Origin: Chryseobacterium gleum
GTDB taxonomy: Bacteria; Bacteroidota; Bacteroidia; Flavobacteriales_D; Crocinitomicaceae
Direction of reading: 5' to 3'
DNA length: 47,794 nucleotides
NCBI GenBank assembly: GCA_945897565.1
Contig: CAMDFN010000018.1
Span: 1-47,794, forward strand
Below are positions 31,357 through 39,083 of this stretch, in pieces. The stretch's first letter is position 1. The number at the start of each line of letters is the position of its first letter. Both the position numbers and the translations under genes were made by a program. Below the pieces are notes generated by a model. It did not search any database. It was not told the origin of the DNA and saw nothing but the letters and a program-made list of their open reading frames with translations.

Positions 31357-33420
31357 ATGGCTAAACCGAACCAAAAAGACCTGAGTTGGCGTGCATTTGA
31401 ACTCATGTGTACAGCCAAAACCATGGCTGAAAAATACGAGGCAAATAAGGAAATAACTGCTAAATACGTGCACGCCACCTCTCGTGGCCATGAGGCCATT
31501 CAGTTAGCTTTAGGCATGCAACTAAAACCTCAAGATTGGGTTTCGCCTTATTACCGCGACGACAGCATTCTGCTTGGCATCGGCATGAAACCCGAAGAAC
31601 TCATGCTGCAAGTTTTTGCCAAAAAAGACGATCCGTTTTCTGGTGGCCGAACCTATTATGCGCATCCGTCTTTGAATCGCCCAGATCAACCCAAAATTCC
31701 ACATCAATCTTCAGCTACTGGTATGCAAGCGATTCCCACAACCGGAATTGCAATGGGAATTCAATACAAGGAAAAAACGGGCCTAGCCACTTGGAGCGCA
31801 ACAGATGCACCTGTTGTGGTTTGCTCACTCGGCGACGCCTCCTGTACAGAAGGCGAAGTATCAGAAGCCTTCCAAATGGCAGCCCTCAAACAGTATCCTA
31901 TCATTTATTTGGTACAAGATAACGGTTGGGATATTTCAGCCAATGCCAAAGAAACGCGCGCTCAAGATATTTCTGAATACATCAAAGGTTTTCATGGCAT
32001 AGAAGTCAGAACCATAGACGGCACTGATTTTTGGTCATGTTACCAAACCGTAGAAGAAGTAATCGCTTCGGTTCGCTCAGAGCGCCGACCTTTTCTCATT
32101 CATGCCAAAGTTCCATTGTTAGGTCACCACACTTCAGGTGTACGCAAAGAATGGTACCGAGACGACCTCAAAGAGGCGGCTAAAGCCGACCCCTACCCCA
32201 AATTAAGGGCCGCATTAGAACTACAAGACGTCCGCCTAGCTGAGTTCATCAACTTAGAAGCAAAAGTCAGAAAAGAAATAGATGCGGCCTATGATGCAGC
32301 GCTCAATGCTCCCGATCCAGACCCCACCTCTATTCAAGACCATATTTTTGCACCAACGCCAATTACCGAAGAAACAGGCGAGCGTGCGCCAGCAGGCAAA
32401 AAGAAAACCGTCATGGTTGACTCCGCTCTTTTTGCAATGCGCGAAATCATGGAGGCACACCCCGAGGCGCTCCTATACGGTCAAGATGTTGGTGGCAGGC
32501 TAGGAGGGGTGTTCAGAGAAGCGGCCACACTTGCTCAAACTTTTGGCGACGACCGCGTGTTCAATACACCCATTCAAGAAGCCTACATCATTGGCTCTAC
32601 TGTCGGGATGTCTGCTGTGGGTCTTAAGCCCATTGTAGAGGTTCAGTTTGCCGACTATATTTGGCCGGGCCTCAATCAGCTCTTTACAGAAGTTTCGCGC
32701 TCCAATTATCTTTCCAATGGCAAATGGCCCGTGAGTTGCGTCATCCGCGTTCCGATAGGAGCCTACGGATCAGGCGGCCCATACCACTCATCTAGCGTCG
32801 AATCTGTCTTAGCCAATATCCGTGGCATCAAAGTCGTTTATCCATCTACAGGAGCAGATTTAAAAGGCTTGCTCAAGGCTGCTTTTTACGACCCAAATCC
32901 CGTAGTTATTCTCGAACACAAAGGTTTGTATTGGTCAAAAATCCCAGGAACTGAAGGCGCCATGAGTATAGAGCCAAGTGCCGACTACGTTGTGCCGATA
33001 GGCCAAGCAAGAACTGTTATTTCAGCATCGGAAGAAACTATCCAAGCGGGCAATTCAATGGGTGTCATCACCTACGGAAGAGGAGTGTATTGGAGCTTAG
33101 AGGCAGCAAGTCAATTCGAGGGGCAAGTAGAAATTCTTGACCTTCGCACGATCAATCCGCTCGATACGCAAGCGATGGAGGCCATTTGTAAGCGCCATGG
33201 CAAAATCCTATTAGTAACAGAAGAAACCACAGAAAATTCTTTCACTTTGGCCATCGCAGGACGGCTTCAGCAGTCGTGTTTCCAATACTTAGATGCGCCT
33301 ATTGAAATTGTAGCGTCAGTAGATGCGCCAGCCATTCCACTCAACTCTAGTCTTGAAGCTGCTATGCTGCCAAATGCGCAAAAAGTAGCAGCTGCTATTT
33401 CCAAACTTCTGAATTATTAA
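31357..33420 (+). CDS. 2-oxoacid dehydrogenase E1, fused alpha and beta subunits (branched-chain type)
   Basis: 687 residues. The alpha part (1 to ~335) has the thiamine-diphosphate motif GDASCTEGEVSEAFQMAALK...QDNGW (159-191) and the GGRTYYAHPS and SSATGMQAIPTTGIAMG segments. A Pro/Lys linker leads to the beta part (from ~347: KKTVMVDSALFAMREIMEAHPEALLYGQDVGGRLGGVF, then VPIGAYGSGGPYHSSSVES). With E2 and E3 it oxidatively decarboxylates branched-chain 2-oxoacids or pyruvate to acyl-CoA. Such single-chain E1 is usual in Bacteroidota. E2/E3 genes are not adjacent. First gene of a run ending at 34951. Confidence 0.92.
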   Translation: MAKPNQKDLSWRAFELMCTAKTMAEKYEANKEITAKYVHATSRGHEAIQLALGMQLKPQDWVSPYYRDDSILLGIGMKPEELMLQVFAKKDDPFSGGRTYYAHPSLNRPDQPKIPHQSSATGMQAIPTTGIAMGIQYKEKTGLATWSATDAPVVVCSLGDASCTEGEVSEAFQMAALKQYPIIYLVQDNGWDISANAKETRAQDISEYIKGFHGIEVRTIDGTDFWSCYQTVEEVIASVRSERRPFLIHAKVPLLGHHTSGVRKEWYRDDLKEAAKADPYPKLRAALELQDVRLAEFINLEAKVRKEIDAAYDAALNAPDPDPTSIQDHIFAPTPITEETGERAPAGKKKTVMVDSALFAMREIMEAHPEALLYGQDVGGRLGGVFREAATLAQTFGDDRVFNTPIQEAYIIGSTVGMSAVGLKPIVEVQFADYIWPGLNQLFTEVSRSNYLSNGKWPVSCVIRVPIGAYGSGGPYHSSSVESVLANIRGIKVVYPSTGADLKGLLKAAFYDPNPVVILEHKGLYWSKIPGTEGAMSIEPSADYVVPIGQARTVISASEETIQAGNSMGVITYGRGVYWSLEAASQFEGQVEILDLRTINPLDTQAMEAICKRHGKILLVTEETTENSFTLAIAGRLQQSCFQYLDAPIEIVASVDAPAIPLNSSLEAAMLPNAQKVAAAISKLLNY

Positions 33421-33422
33421 AA

Positions 33423-33812
33423 ATGGAATTTAAAGAAATTATCGGAGCAGTTGCTCATTTTCACGAAGCTTTTGGCATTCAAAACAATGCCCAACCAACA
33501 GCTGTTCTTAGTGCCGCTGATGTTCAACTCCGTTTTGATCTGATGAAGGAAGAAAACGAAGAATATTTCGAAGCTGCCCAAAACGGAGATCTCGTAGAAA
33601 TTGCCGATGCGCTTGGCGACCAACTCTATATCTTGTGCGGAACTATTTTGCGCCATGGCCTTCAGTACAAAATTACAGAGGTGTTTGAAGAAATTCAACG
33701 TTCCAACATGAGTAAGCTAGACGCCAATGGCCAACCAATTTATCGCGCAGACGGCAAGGTCCTTAAATCTGAGCTCTACTTCAAGCCAGACATCGCTAAA
33801 ATCCTTCAATAA
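33423..33812 (+). CDS. MazG-like all-alpha NTP pyrophosphohydrolase
   Basis: 129 residues. The metal-binding helices are clear: KEENEEYFEAAQNGD (ExxEE-type) followed by EIADALGDQLYILCG (ExxD). The C-terminal LDANGQPIYRADGKVLKSELYFKPDIAKIL tail is common in phosphoribosyl-ATP-pyrophosphatase-like members of this superfamily. They cleave nucleoside triphosphates or related metabolites to monophosphate plus PPi, often for house-cleaning. It begins 2 bp after the E1 stop and overlaps the next gene by one base (TAATG). Confidence 0.9.
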   Translation: MEFKEIIGAVAHFHEAFGIQNNAQPTAVLSAADVQLRFDLMKEENEEYFEAAQNGDLVEIADALGDQLYILCGTILRHGLQYKITEVFEEIQRSNMSKLDANGQPIYRADGKVLKSELYFKPDIAKILQ

Positions 33813-34951
33813 TGACTGATTTATCCATCTATTTTCAACCCGTATCAAGAGACCTTACTTTTGAAGAGGCACAACTCGGAAGTCAAATTGAGATTTTTCA
33901 GGAAGCGTTTCCCGAACTAAAAGGACCTGGTTGTGCTCTTTTAAGTGTACCCGAATTCAGAGGTTCAGGACAAGCACAGCTTTCAACACCTTCATTTCGA
34001 GCGGCGTTCTATCAATTGCACCAAGAGTCTAATTGGAATCAGCCAATTTATGATTTGGGTGAAATAAAACCGGGTGCTACCATAGAAGATACCTATTTTG
34101 CGCTTTCCAATGTCGTAAGCGAACTTGTCAAGAACAACATTATACCTATTGTCATTGGCGGTAGTCAGGACCTCACCATTGCGCTTTATCAGGGCTATGG
34201 AAAATTAGAACAGCTTGTCAATACCTGTAGCATAGACCACAGACTTGATATCGGCAGCGCAGAACAAACGGTGCACTCCAAAAATTATTTAAGCCATATG
34301 TTGCTGCAGCGCCCATGTTACTTATTTAACCATGCAGTTGTGGGCTTGCAGCAGCCTTACGTCGGAACTGCAGAACACGACCTCTTTGGAAAGTTATTCT
34401 TCGACATTTGCCGTTTGGGTGAGTTCAATCAAGATTTCCGTCTGGCAGAACCTCATTTACGCAATGCAGATATGATTAGTTTTGACCTCCAATCCATCAA
34501 AGCCAACGAGATCGGAAGTACGAATGGCGCACCAAATGGCTTCACATCAGTTCAGTTTTGTCAAATAACCAAATACGCAGGCATATCCGATAAGGTCACA
34601 AGCATTGGGTTTTTTAGTGAAGAAGCACTCAGCCCACTAGGCGCGAGCTTGCTTGCTGAAGGTATTTGGTATTTTTTGCAAGGTTATTTCTCCCGCGTTG
34701 GAGATTTCCCTTTTGGCAGCAAAGCAGATTACACCAAATTCAGGGTTTTTATGGATGAGGTGAACCGAGAGCTTGTTTTTTATAAGAGTAATAAATCTGC
34801 TCGCTGGTGGATGGAAGTGCCGTATCCTCCCCAAAGTGGAACGCGCTATGAGCGGCATCACATGATCCCTTGTAACAAGTCAGACTACGACAACGCCATG
34901 AAAAATGAACTTCCCGATTTATGGTGGAAGACCTATCAGAAATTGGGTTAA
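33812..34951 (+). CDS. Arginase/formimidoylglutamase-fold protein lacking the Mn site
   Basis: 379 residues. The ureohydrolase fold is recognisable (IIPIVIGGSQDLTIALYQGY at ~111-128; ADMISFDLQSIKANE at ~219-233). The dimanganese ligands are lost: GGxH reads GGSQD (116-120), the DAHxD motif reads SIDHRLD (140-146), and SxDxDxxDP reads SFDLQSIKANE. It is therefore not expected to hydrolyse guanidines. I recall similar degenerate members near gld genes in Flavobacteria, and here it lies directly before the PorP/SprF and gldKLMN genes. Last gene of the E1 run (TAATG coupling). A T9SS-linked role is speculation. Confidence 0.85.
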   Translation: MTDLSIYFQPVSRDLTFEEAQLGSQIEIFQEAFPELKGPGCALLSVPEFRGSGQAQLSTPSFRAAFYQLHQESNWNQPIYDLGEIKPGATIEDTYFALSNVVSELVKNNIIPIVIGGSQDLTIALYQGYGKLEQLVNTCSIDHRLDIGSAEQTVHSKNYLSHMLLQRPCYLFNHAVVGLQQPYVGTAEHDLFGKLFFDICRLGEFNQDFRLAEPHLRNADMISFDLQSIKANEIGSTNGAPNGFTSVQFCQITKYAGISDKVTSIGFFSEEALSPLGASLLAEGIWYFLQGYFSRVGDFPFGSKADYTKFRVFMDEVNRELVFYKSNKSARWWMEVPYPPQSGTRYERHHMIPCNKSDYDNAMKNELPDLWWKTYQKLG

Positions 34952-35062
34952 CCTTTTTTGTTAAAAAGCCTTTTATTTTCCATTTGAATTCTTTACTTTA
35001 GCACCTTGAAATTGTCATATTCTATGAAAATATGTCGGTTTTACACATGCTAAACTAAGCTT

Positions 35063-36025
35063 ATGCTATTGAATAACAGACTACTAACTGCTGCTTTTTC
35101 TGTTTTGTTGTTTACGTCCTACGCACAACAAGATAAGCTTGTCACTCATTTTATGTTTGACAAAATGAGCATCAATCCTGGTAAAACAGGTATTGACATG
35201 TACAATGGAATATGTGCTACCTCCATCTACCGCAACCAATGGGACAAAGTAAACGGCGCTCCGAATTCTACCATACTCAACATAGAATCGAATCTTTCCC
35301 GATTTTTTCCGGGAGGTGTTGGTGTTAACTTCTACAACGATGCAATCGGTTTCGCACGTCAAAACACTGTGCTATTAAACTATTCTTATCCAATCCAAAT
35401 TGGCCGTACTGGCGTTTTGGGAGTAGGGGTTGGTCTAGGTATTATGAACTACAGCATCGATCCAGTATGGGTTACCCCTAACGGTTTGCCAGCTGCTTCA
35501 GACCCCTCAATTCCAACTGGCTTTGCCGCTACTACTTTCGATGCTAACTTTGGTTTGTATTTCCAAGCCAAAAACTATTACGCTGGCTTTTCTACAACCC
35601 ACCTCTCAGAATCCGATCTTTCCGCCGATCCAACGAACCTATCTTTATCGTTTCAAACTGCTCGCCACTACTATTTAATGGGTGGTTACATCTTTAAAGA
35701 CGCATTCGGAACCGGCAACAACATCGACGCCCAAATGCTCGTTCGCACAGACCTCATTAAATTCTCTGTTGACTTCAACGCGCGTTACATGATGGAGTTA
35801 GGCGGCAACCCCGCATACGGAGGTCTTACTTTCAGAACCTCAGATGCAGTTGCTTTAATGGTGGGTTACTCACCCATTCCAAATTTCAACTTCGGTTACT
35901 CATACGACATCAACATTAATAAACTAGCTAGCATTTCTCGTGGTTCACACGAAATGATGGTTAAATATTGTTACTTCTTGCCGCCGCCTCCAAAAACGAA
36001 AGCAAGACACCCTCGCTGGTTATAA
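35063..36025 (+). CDS. PorP/SprF-family T9SS outer-membrane protein
   Basis: 320 residues, signal peptide ending SYAQQ (about 22). The PorP/SprF signature follows: FMFDKMSINPGKTGIDMYNGICATSIYRNQWDKVNGAPNST, then repeated barrel strands and the end GYSYDININKLASISRGSHEMMVKYCYF. PorP in Porphyromonas is an outer-membrane barrel of the secretion machinery; SprF homologues pair with individual cargo. The position 99 bp before gldK fits the porP-porK-porL-porM-porN order, so this is probably the machinery paralogue. The C-terminal Pro/Lys/Arg tail (PPPPKTKARHPRWL) is unusual. Confidence 0.9.
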   Translation: MLLNNRLLTAAFSVLLFTSYAQQDKLVTHFMFDKMSINPGKTGIDMYNGICATSIYRNQWDKVNGAPNSTILNIESNLSRFFPGGVGVNFYNDAIGFARQNTVLLNYSYPIQIGRTGVLGVGVGLGIMNYSIDPVWVTPNGLPAASDPSIPTGFAATTFDANFGLYFQAKNYYAGFSTTHLSESDLSADPTNLSLSFQTARHYYLMGGYIFKDAFGTGNNIDAQMLVRTDLIKFSVDFNARYMMELGGNPAYGGLTFRTSDAVALMVGYSPIPNFNFGYSYDININKLASISRGSHEMMVKYCYFLPPPPKTKARHPRWL

Positions 36026-36036
36026 GAGGAAAAAAG

Positions 36037-36063
36037 TGTAACCATTTACATTGTTCTTACGTT
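36037..36063 (+). promoter_or_regulatory. Weak ECF-like motif upstream of gldK
   Basis: TGTAAC (36037-36042), 17-nt spacer, CGTT (36060-36063) followed by ATA. It resembles the two GTAAC-N16-CGTC promoters at 27.9 and 29.5 kb but differs in the last base and spacing. It lies 61 nt before ATG 36125. Could be chance. Confidence 0.22.
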
Positions 36064-36124
36064 ATACCCGAAATTATACCTGTAGCAAGTTACTTGGGAA
36101 TAGGTCAGAACCAAAAACAAACGA

Positions 36125-38161
36125 ATGAAAAAGTATTTAAGTTTTCTCTTTGTTCTTATCTTCATGTACGCTTGTAGCGACATCGAAGGGAATTTAGTAG
36201 GTGTGAGTGGTAGAGACACCTGGTATCCAGACGTCCTCGGCCCTGGAAAAGTCCCGCTTGGCATGGTTTACGTGCCCTCCGGTGCTTATCAGGCAGGTGA
36301 AGACGATGAAGACATCATGGGCTTCCACACAGCGCGCAAGCGTACTGTATCGGTCCCTGCATTCTACATGGATGCCACCGAAATTTCTAACAACGAATAC
36401 CGTCAATTTGTGCATTGGGTCCGTGACTCCATCGCACGTGAAAAATTATACCGACGTAGCTACGACGAAGAAGCTGAGCGTTGGGTAAATATCCCAGACA
36501 ACTTCTTTAAAGAGCCATACAGAACGCTGATGGCCATGGGTTCCGACCTTCAAGGTGGCAACACGCCGTTCCAACTGTTCATGGACTCTACCAATGGTTC
36601 AGAAGTAGACAAAACCATCATGACAATGTTGGGCAGCTACGACAAATCTAAAGGAAAAGGCAAAAAATTAGTCAACGGCTTCCAATACGACCAAAAGAAA
36701 TATGGTATTGCGGGTGGTCCGGATGAAAAATTTGATGTAATCATGTCGGACGACGACTTACGTGGTATTTTCCAAATGTATAGTGGCGCTGCCAAGAAAA
36801 ACGCTCCAGACAAAACAAGCGCTAAAGGTGCATCTACCAAAACAAAATACAATCAGGGCGGGCGTGTAGAAAACCGCAAATACTTCACGCTTAACTGGTT
36901 AGAGCCGGTAGACTACGAAGATCCAGAAGTTGCATTCATGCTTTCTGATATGTATCTAAGCGAAGCAGAACGATTCTACAACCGACGCGAGATTGACACA
37001 CGCTTACTTTATTTCGATTATTACTGGATTGACTACAAAGAAGCCGCTCGCCGTGGCAAAATCATTACCAAATCAATCGATGCGCGCAAAACATTTGCAT
37101 ACGATAGCCTCGATAAAGAAGCTGAAAATACGCTTTATCAGCGCTCTCGTCGTGAGCCTCTAGGCAAAGATTACAAGTCAAATGACCTTCACCGCTCTAC
37201 ATTAATGACCATGGATCAAAACACCAACAAAGTTTGGGTAGATACCACTGGCTATACAGAGCAATGGTCTGAATTCAGTAAACTCAATGACACCAACTCT
37301 TTGAGAGGAACAATTCTACAAAATCCAGGTCAAGACTTAGACCTTGGGTTTACCAATAGTAAAGGCGCACACAATGCCATTAGAGGGCATTCTGACCGCT
37401 CGCGCTTCATTATCAAAGAACGTATCAACATCTACCCTGACACACTTTGTTGGGTTAGAGACTTTACTTATGCCAATAAGTCTGCAATGACCCAAAACTA
37501 TTTTTGGAACACTGCTTACGATAACTACCCAGTTGTTGGCGTTACTTGGTCTCAAGCTAAAGCTTTCTCTGTATGGCGCACACAAGTATTCCATTCTTGG
37601 TTACAATCCAACGGAGACCTCTTCGTAAATGACTTCCGTTTGCCTACAGAATCTGAGTGGGAGCGTGGGGCAAGAGGTGATCTAGACAACATGCAATACC
37701 CGTGGGGTGGCCCTTACATTAGAAACGCTAGCGGTTGTTTCTTGGCCAACTTCAAGCCAATGCGCGGACGTTATTTCGAAGACGGAGGTTTCTACACAGT
37801 AAAGGTATACAGCTACAATCCGAACGGATTCGGTCTTTATTGTATGGCTGGTAACGTTGCTGAATGGTGTTCTACTGCTTACAACGAGTCAACTTACGAG
37901 TTTGCCCACGATATGGCTCAAGACTTCGAGTACGATGCCAAAGATGGCGAGGCTCCAGCGAAAAAACGCAAAGTATTGCGTGGAGGTTCTTGGAAAGACA
38001 TCGGCTACTACCTGATGAATGCAACGCGTACTTATGAATTTCAAGATACGGCTAAAAGCTACATCGGTTTCCGTAACACCATGACACATTTAGGTCGTGG
38101 AGGCAAAGACATCGAGCAAGAAAACGGTGAAGAGATTCAAACAGATATTATCCTAAACTAA
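36125..38161 (+). CDS. gldK: T9SS lipoprotein GldK (PorK) with large insert
   Basis: 678 residues. Lipobox FMYAC (Cys17) after a short signal peptide. It has the formylglycine-generating-enzyme-like (FGE-sulfatase) fold of GldK: GMVYVPSGAYQAG, FYMDATEISNNEYRQFV, DYPVVGVTWSQAKAFSVWR, FRLPTESEWERGARG, and GNVAEWC...LRGGSW. GldK and GldN make the periplasmic ring attached to the inner face of the outer membrane. Family members I remember are about 460-490 residues. Here residues ~105-255 look inserted (Lys/Gly/Ser-rich; MAMGSDLQGGNTPFQLFMDS..., KSKGKGKK, SAKGASTKTK), after which the standard sequence resumes (YFTLNWLEPVDYEDPEVAFM). First gene of the gldKLMN operon. Confidence 0.95.
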   Translation: MKKYLSFLFVLIFMYACSDIEGNLVGVSGRDTWYPDVLGPGKVPLGMVYVPSGAYQAGEDDEDIMGFHTARKRTVSVPAFYMDATEISNNEYRQFVHWVRDSIAREKLYRRSYDEEAERWVNIPDNFFKEPYRTLMAMGSDLQGGNTPFQLFMDSTNGSEVDKTIMTMLGSYDKSKGKGKKLVNGFQYDQKKYGIAGGPDEKFDVIMSDDDLRGIFQMYSGAAKKNAPDKTSAKGASTKTKYNQGGRVENRKYFTLNWLEPVDYEDPEVAFMLSDMYLSEAERFYNRREIDTRLLYFDYYWIDYKEAARRGKIITKSIDARKTFAYDSLDKEAENTLYQRSRREPLGKDYKSNDLHRSTLMTMDQNTNKVWVDTTGYTEQWSEFSKLNDTNSLRGTILQNPGQDLDLGFTNSKGAHNAIRGHSDRSRFIIKERINIYPDTLCWVRDFTYANKSAMTQNYFWNTAYDNYPVVGVTWSQAKAFSVWRTQVFHSWLQSNGDLFVNDFRLPTESEWERGARGDLDNMQYPWGGPYIRNASGCFLANFKPMRGRYFEDGGFYTVKVYSYNPNGFGLYCMAGNVAEWCSTAYNESTYEFAHDMAQDFEYDAKDGEAPAKKRKVLRGGSWKDIGYYLMNATRTYEFQDTAKSYIGFRNTMTHLGRGGKDIEQENGEEIQTDIILN

Positions 38162-38210
38162 ACTATAAACTATAATTCAATTAATTCTAAATTCTTAAAA
38201 AACAAAAATT

Positions 38211-39032
38211 ATGAGTGGTAATGGTGGATTTTTTGCTTCGCGCAAGTATAAATTAATTACAAAGTATGTAACAGGCTACGGAGCTTCTGTGGTCATCCTC
38301 GGTGCACTATTTAAAATCATGCACTGGCCTTTTGCCGACCAAATGTTGATTGTTGGTCTGATTACAGAGTCTTTGATTTTCGCGTTCATTGCAATGGAGC
38401 CACTTCATGAAGAAGTAGATTGGACACGCGTTTTCCCTGAATTGGGTGTTGAAGAAAATAATGATGAAAACCGTTTGTTACCACTTTTGAAAAAAGGCGG
38501 AATGGGTGGTGGCGGTGCTGCTGATCACCTTGCAAAAGAGTTGGATAAAGCAGGTATCGACCAAGCATTGTTAGCTAAATTAAAAGACGGCATGTCAAAC
38601 CTTGCCGATAACGCTAAATCTCTTGGTGCAATTTCTACAGCAGCGGGTGCCACAGATTCTTACGTGAAGAGTTTGGAATCTGCATCTGAAGGCTTGAATA
38701 AATTGACTGAGCAATATGCTTCTACGGCAAACGTAATTGCTGGAATTGCAGTTGAAGGTCAAGGAAACTTTGGTGCCGAAATGCAAAAATTAGGTCAAAA
38801 TCTTGGTGCACTCAACAACGTTTACGAACTTCAATTGAAGTCTTCACAAGATTATCTAGAAAGCATGCAACAAATGAACGTCTTACAAGACAGTATCAAA
38901 TCTATCATGGCAGATCTTTCAGCCTCTGCAAAAGATACGGCTTCTTACCGTGAAAACATGGCCATGTTGTCTCAAAATCTTACAGATTTGAACAACGTAT
39001 ATGGTAACATGTTGCGTGCGATGAGAGGTTAA
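38211..39032 (+). CDS. gldL: T9SS motor protein GldL
   Basis: 273 residues. Two N-terminal membrane helices (about 16-36 and 44-62) carry the T9SS/gliding motor ion channel; Glu53 in helix 2 (GLITESLIFAF) corresponds to the essential glutamate and H38 (MHWP) is also conserved. The rest is a cytoplasmic helical region (Ala/Leu/Ser-rich, ~110-270). With GldM it converts proton-motive force to rotation of the periplasmic GldM shaft. It begins 49 bp after gldK with no terminator between. Confidence 0.95.
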   Translation: MSGNGGFFASRKYKLITKYVTGYGASVVILGALFKIMHWPFADQMLIVGLITESLIFAFIAMEPLHEEVDWTRVFPELGVEENNDENRLLPLLKKGGMGGGGAADHLAKELDKAGIDQALLAKLKDGMSNLADNAKSLGAISTAAGATDSYVKSLESASEGLNKLTEQYASTANVIAGIAVEGQGNFGAEMQKLGQNLGALNNVYELQLKSSQDYLESMQQMNVLQDSIKSIMADLSASAKDTASYRENMAMLSQNLTDLNNVYGNMLRAMRG

Positions 39033-39083
39033 TCCCTTTCTTTAAATATTTATTTAGTAGTAACAAATTAAAAATTAAAGAAA

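Noticed and set aside
31263-31499. N-terminal extension of the MiaE-like gene
   Set aside because: It overlaps the divergent E1 gene, and a good -33/-7 pair lies just upstream of ATG 31262.
34952-35062. Terminator after the arginase-like gene
   Set aside because: Only a weak A/T-only hairpin is visible; no GC stem.
36086-36096. Short palindrome CAAGT-T-ACTTG upstream of gldK
   Set aside because: Only 5-bp arms; expected by chance at this length.
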